From positions 13,700,001 through 13,750,000 of the forward strand of contig NC_135566.1 in NCBI RefSeq assembly GCF_964340395.1: a DNA stretch of 50,000 bases. Direction: 5' to 3'. Of the stretch, positions 48,632-50,000 are shown in pieces (position 1 is the first letter of the stretch; every line of letters starts with the position of its first letter). The translations under genes were made by a program, and so were the position numbers. The notes beneath the pieces were generated by a model. That model had not been told where the DNA came from, made no database searches, and saw nothing but the letters and a program-made list of their open reading frames with translations. The stretch comes from Glandiceps talaboti. Lineage: Eukaryota > Hemichordata > Enteropneusta > Spengelidae.

Positions 48632-49457
48632 ATAATAAGTTTATTCACCAATATAATAATAATAAAAAAAATTAATCTTAAAAAAAAGAAAAAAAGATAC
48701 ACATATAGAATAAATGGCAAAAGGGATCAAGAAATAGCAAAGCTAGTCAAGCTTGTATCCCCTTAGTGATTAACAAGCACACTCGTACTTGTAGGTGTAT
48801 ATATTCGCTGTTCAAGATTGCCATAGAAACTATCTATCTATCTAATTTATATACATGTAGCACCAAATATCCAAAGAAAACGATGTTCAGTGGCGCTTGA
48901 GTTAGACAGAAGATGAAAATGTATCGAAACCATGTATCGAACGTTGATAATGTACTTAAACTATACACGATTTATTAATTTCATAATGTGATCTTCCTAA
49001 AGTTTGCGTAAAAAAATAGACAATTGTGAATTTCAGTAACTTTGTGTAATTTATACTCGAAAAAAAATCAGTATTTGCTAGCCAGCAAATCAAGAAATAA
49101 TTGTGCCTAAAACACAACGAGTAACGAACGATTCTGGCAACAACTAGATTCTGTTAGAATATACCGACAGCCGTGAATCACGATTGTCTTTTAACAAGCC
49201 GAATATACCCCAAATACATTCCATTTTTAGAATTTCTCCTAAGGACTCTACTATATTTTGTTTATTCTAGGATATTAACCAGGCTTCGATATTCACGAAA
49301 TGGCACGGTTTATCACTGCTAGGAAACTGGCTACACAGAAAGACGCGAAATAATTGTTTTCTTCATAATAAGATCTAAACCATAACATGCACCATATATG
49401 CTGAGCTGCACGTACGCCATGTAGCTAGCTAGACAGAGAAAACGCACTATGTTTGAA
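48632..49457. other. Intergenic DNA, no gene seen
   Basis: AT-rich sequence, with a short CTAT remnant at 48831-48843. Confidence 0.45.
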
Positions 49458-49776
49458 CCTGCTGCAACTGGGACATTTTTTTCACCAAGCAGCCAAAGAC
49501 ATATTCACTAAAAAATGCGATATGTGGTCAATATTATCCGCAGGTAGCGTAGTCACAATTTTAAATTTTGAACAAAGGCTTGGTTACCGTTTTGAATCCG
49601 TTGTCATGTTAAAACTGTACTAGTTGTAACTGGAGTATCACTTTTCGATCAGACAGCCACAATACATTCACTGAACATCGTTAATACCAATAATTGGATA
49701 TCCATGCACGTTAATCGGCGGTCGATCTTATCCCTAAATATTAAAGTAACAGGTGGCAATCGTGATCGCCGTTGAG
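49458..49776 (+). repeat. Dispersed repeat family A, copy 2
   Basis: Same orientation as 28367-28722. Its two halves (from 49463 and from about 49625) resemble each other: TGCAACTGGGACATTTTTTTC versus TGTAACTGGAGTATCACTTTTC. It therefore looks like a dimer. Confidence 0.75.
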
Positions 49777-49934
49777 GGCGCTGATTTTAGGGTGCGGGCC
49801 CGAAAGATTTGTCATATTTACCATATCATGTATACAGCTACACAACATACGTTTACCTCCAGCTGATTCAATACTTCTCAGGATGTACAATATTCCGAGT
49901 AAGTTATTGCATCCAAAGCAAAGAAAATGTTGCA

Positions 49935-49965
49935 AGTTTTTTTGTCGAGTCAGACGATGAAATTT
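49935..49965 (-). repeat. Single reverse copy of the 138-bp array core
   Basis: The reverse complement reads ACATTGGCAAATTTCATCGT followed by CTGACTCGACA. This is a diverged version of the ACATTGCTACATTTTATCGTCTGGC core. Confidence 0.4.
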
Positions 49966-50000
49966 GCCAATGTCACGTGTGTTAGTATGATTTGTGTCGA

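Overview
The window is animal nuclear DNA. It has spliced genes with GT-AG introns, orthologues of metazoan proteins (NCBP3, PHGDH, a THAP-domain protein and a sodium-dependent glucose transporter 1-like protein), a chromodomain-bearing Ty3/gypsy retroelement, long tetranucleotide microsatellites and many short inverted-repeat elements. AT-rich composition, small to medium introns and the repeat style suggest a marine invertebrate (basal deuterostome or lophotrochozoan). The species cannot be fixed from the sequence alone.

Layout. 1-2033 is AT-rich DNA without a gene. 2034-7325 (minus) is one uninterrupted 1763-codon gag-pol ORF: Gag, CCHC knuckle, protease, reverse transcriptase, RNase H, integrase and a C-terminal chromodomain. 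No LTR pair could be recognised. 8237-8888 (minus) holds two exons of an MFS transporter whose remaining exons are not visible. 9.0-15.7 kb is accessory DNA: a compound microsatellite, tandem duplications, a 994-bp terminal-inverted-repeat element with a TAA target duplication (12077-13070) that carries a palindromic GAT/ATC tract, a three-unit tandem repeat, and a cluster of same-strand G runs.

16243-22771 (plus) is a complete nine-exon NCBP3 gene (553 aa). Its downstream region carries a Tc1/mariner-like MITE, and a tRNA-like SINE fragment lies further on. 27009-29187 (plus) is a three-exon THAP-domain gene (188 aa). 32125-40076 (minus) is a complete eleven-exon PHGDH gene (521 aa). I rebuilt the exons by reading frame across splice sites, and all three models close without a frame break. 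THAP and PHGDH converge tail to tail, and the gap between them holds three separate foldback sequences. 40.1-50 kb has no recognisable gene. It contains a 138-bp higher-order tandem repeat, scattered copies of its core in both orientations, and several microsatellites.

The genes are not a functional cluster: NCBP3 acts in mRNA cap binding and export, PHGDH starts serine synthesis, and THAP proteins bind DNA. The most interesting material is the repeat fraction. At least four dispersed families recur within 50 kb, and several foldback elements have readable termini and target-site duplications. I found no clearly new biological system; the candidates are listed as findings.
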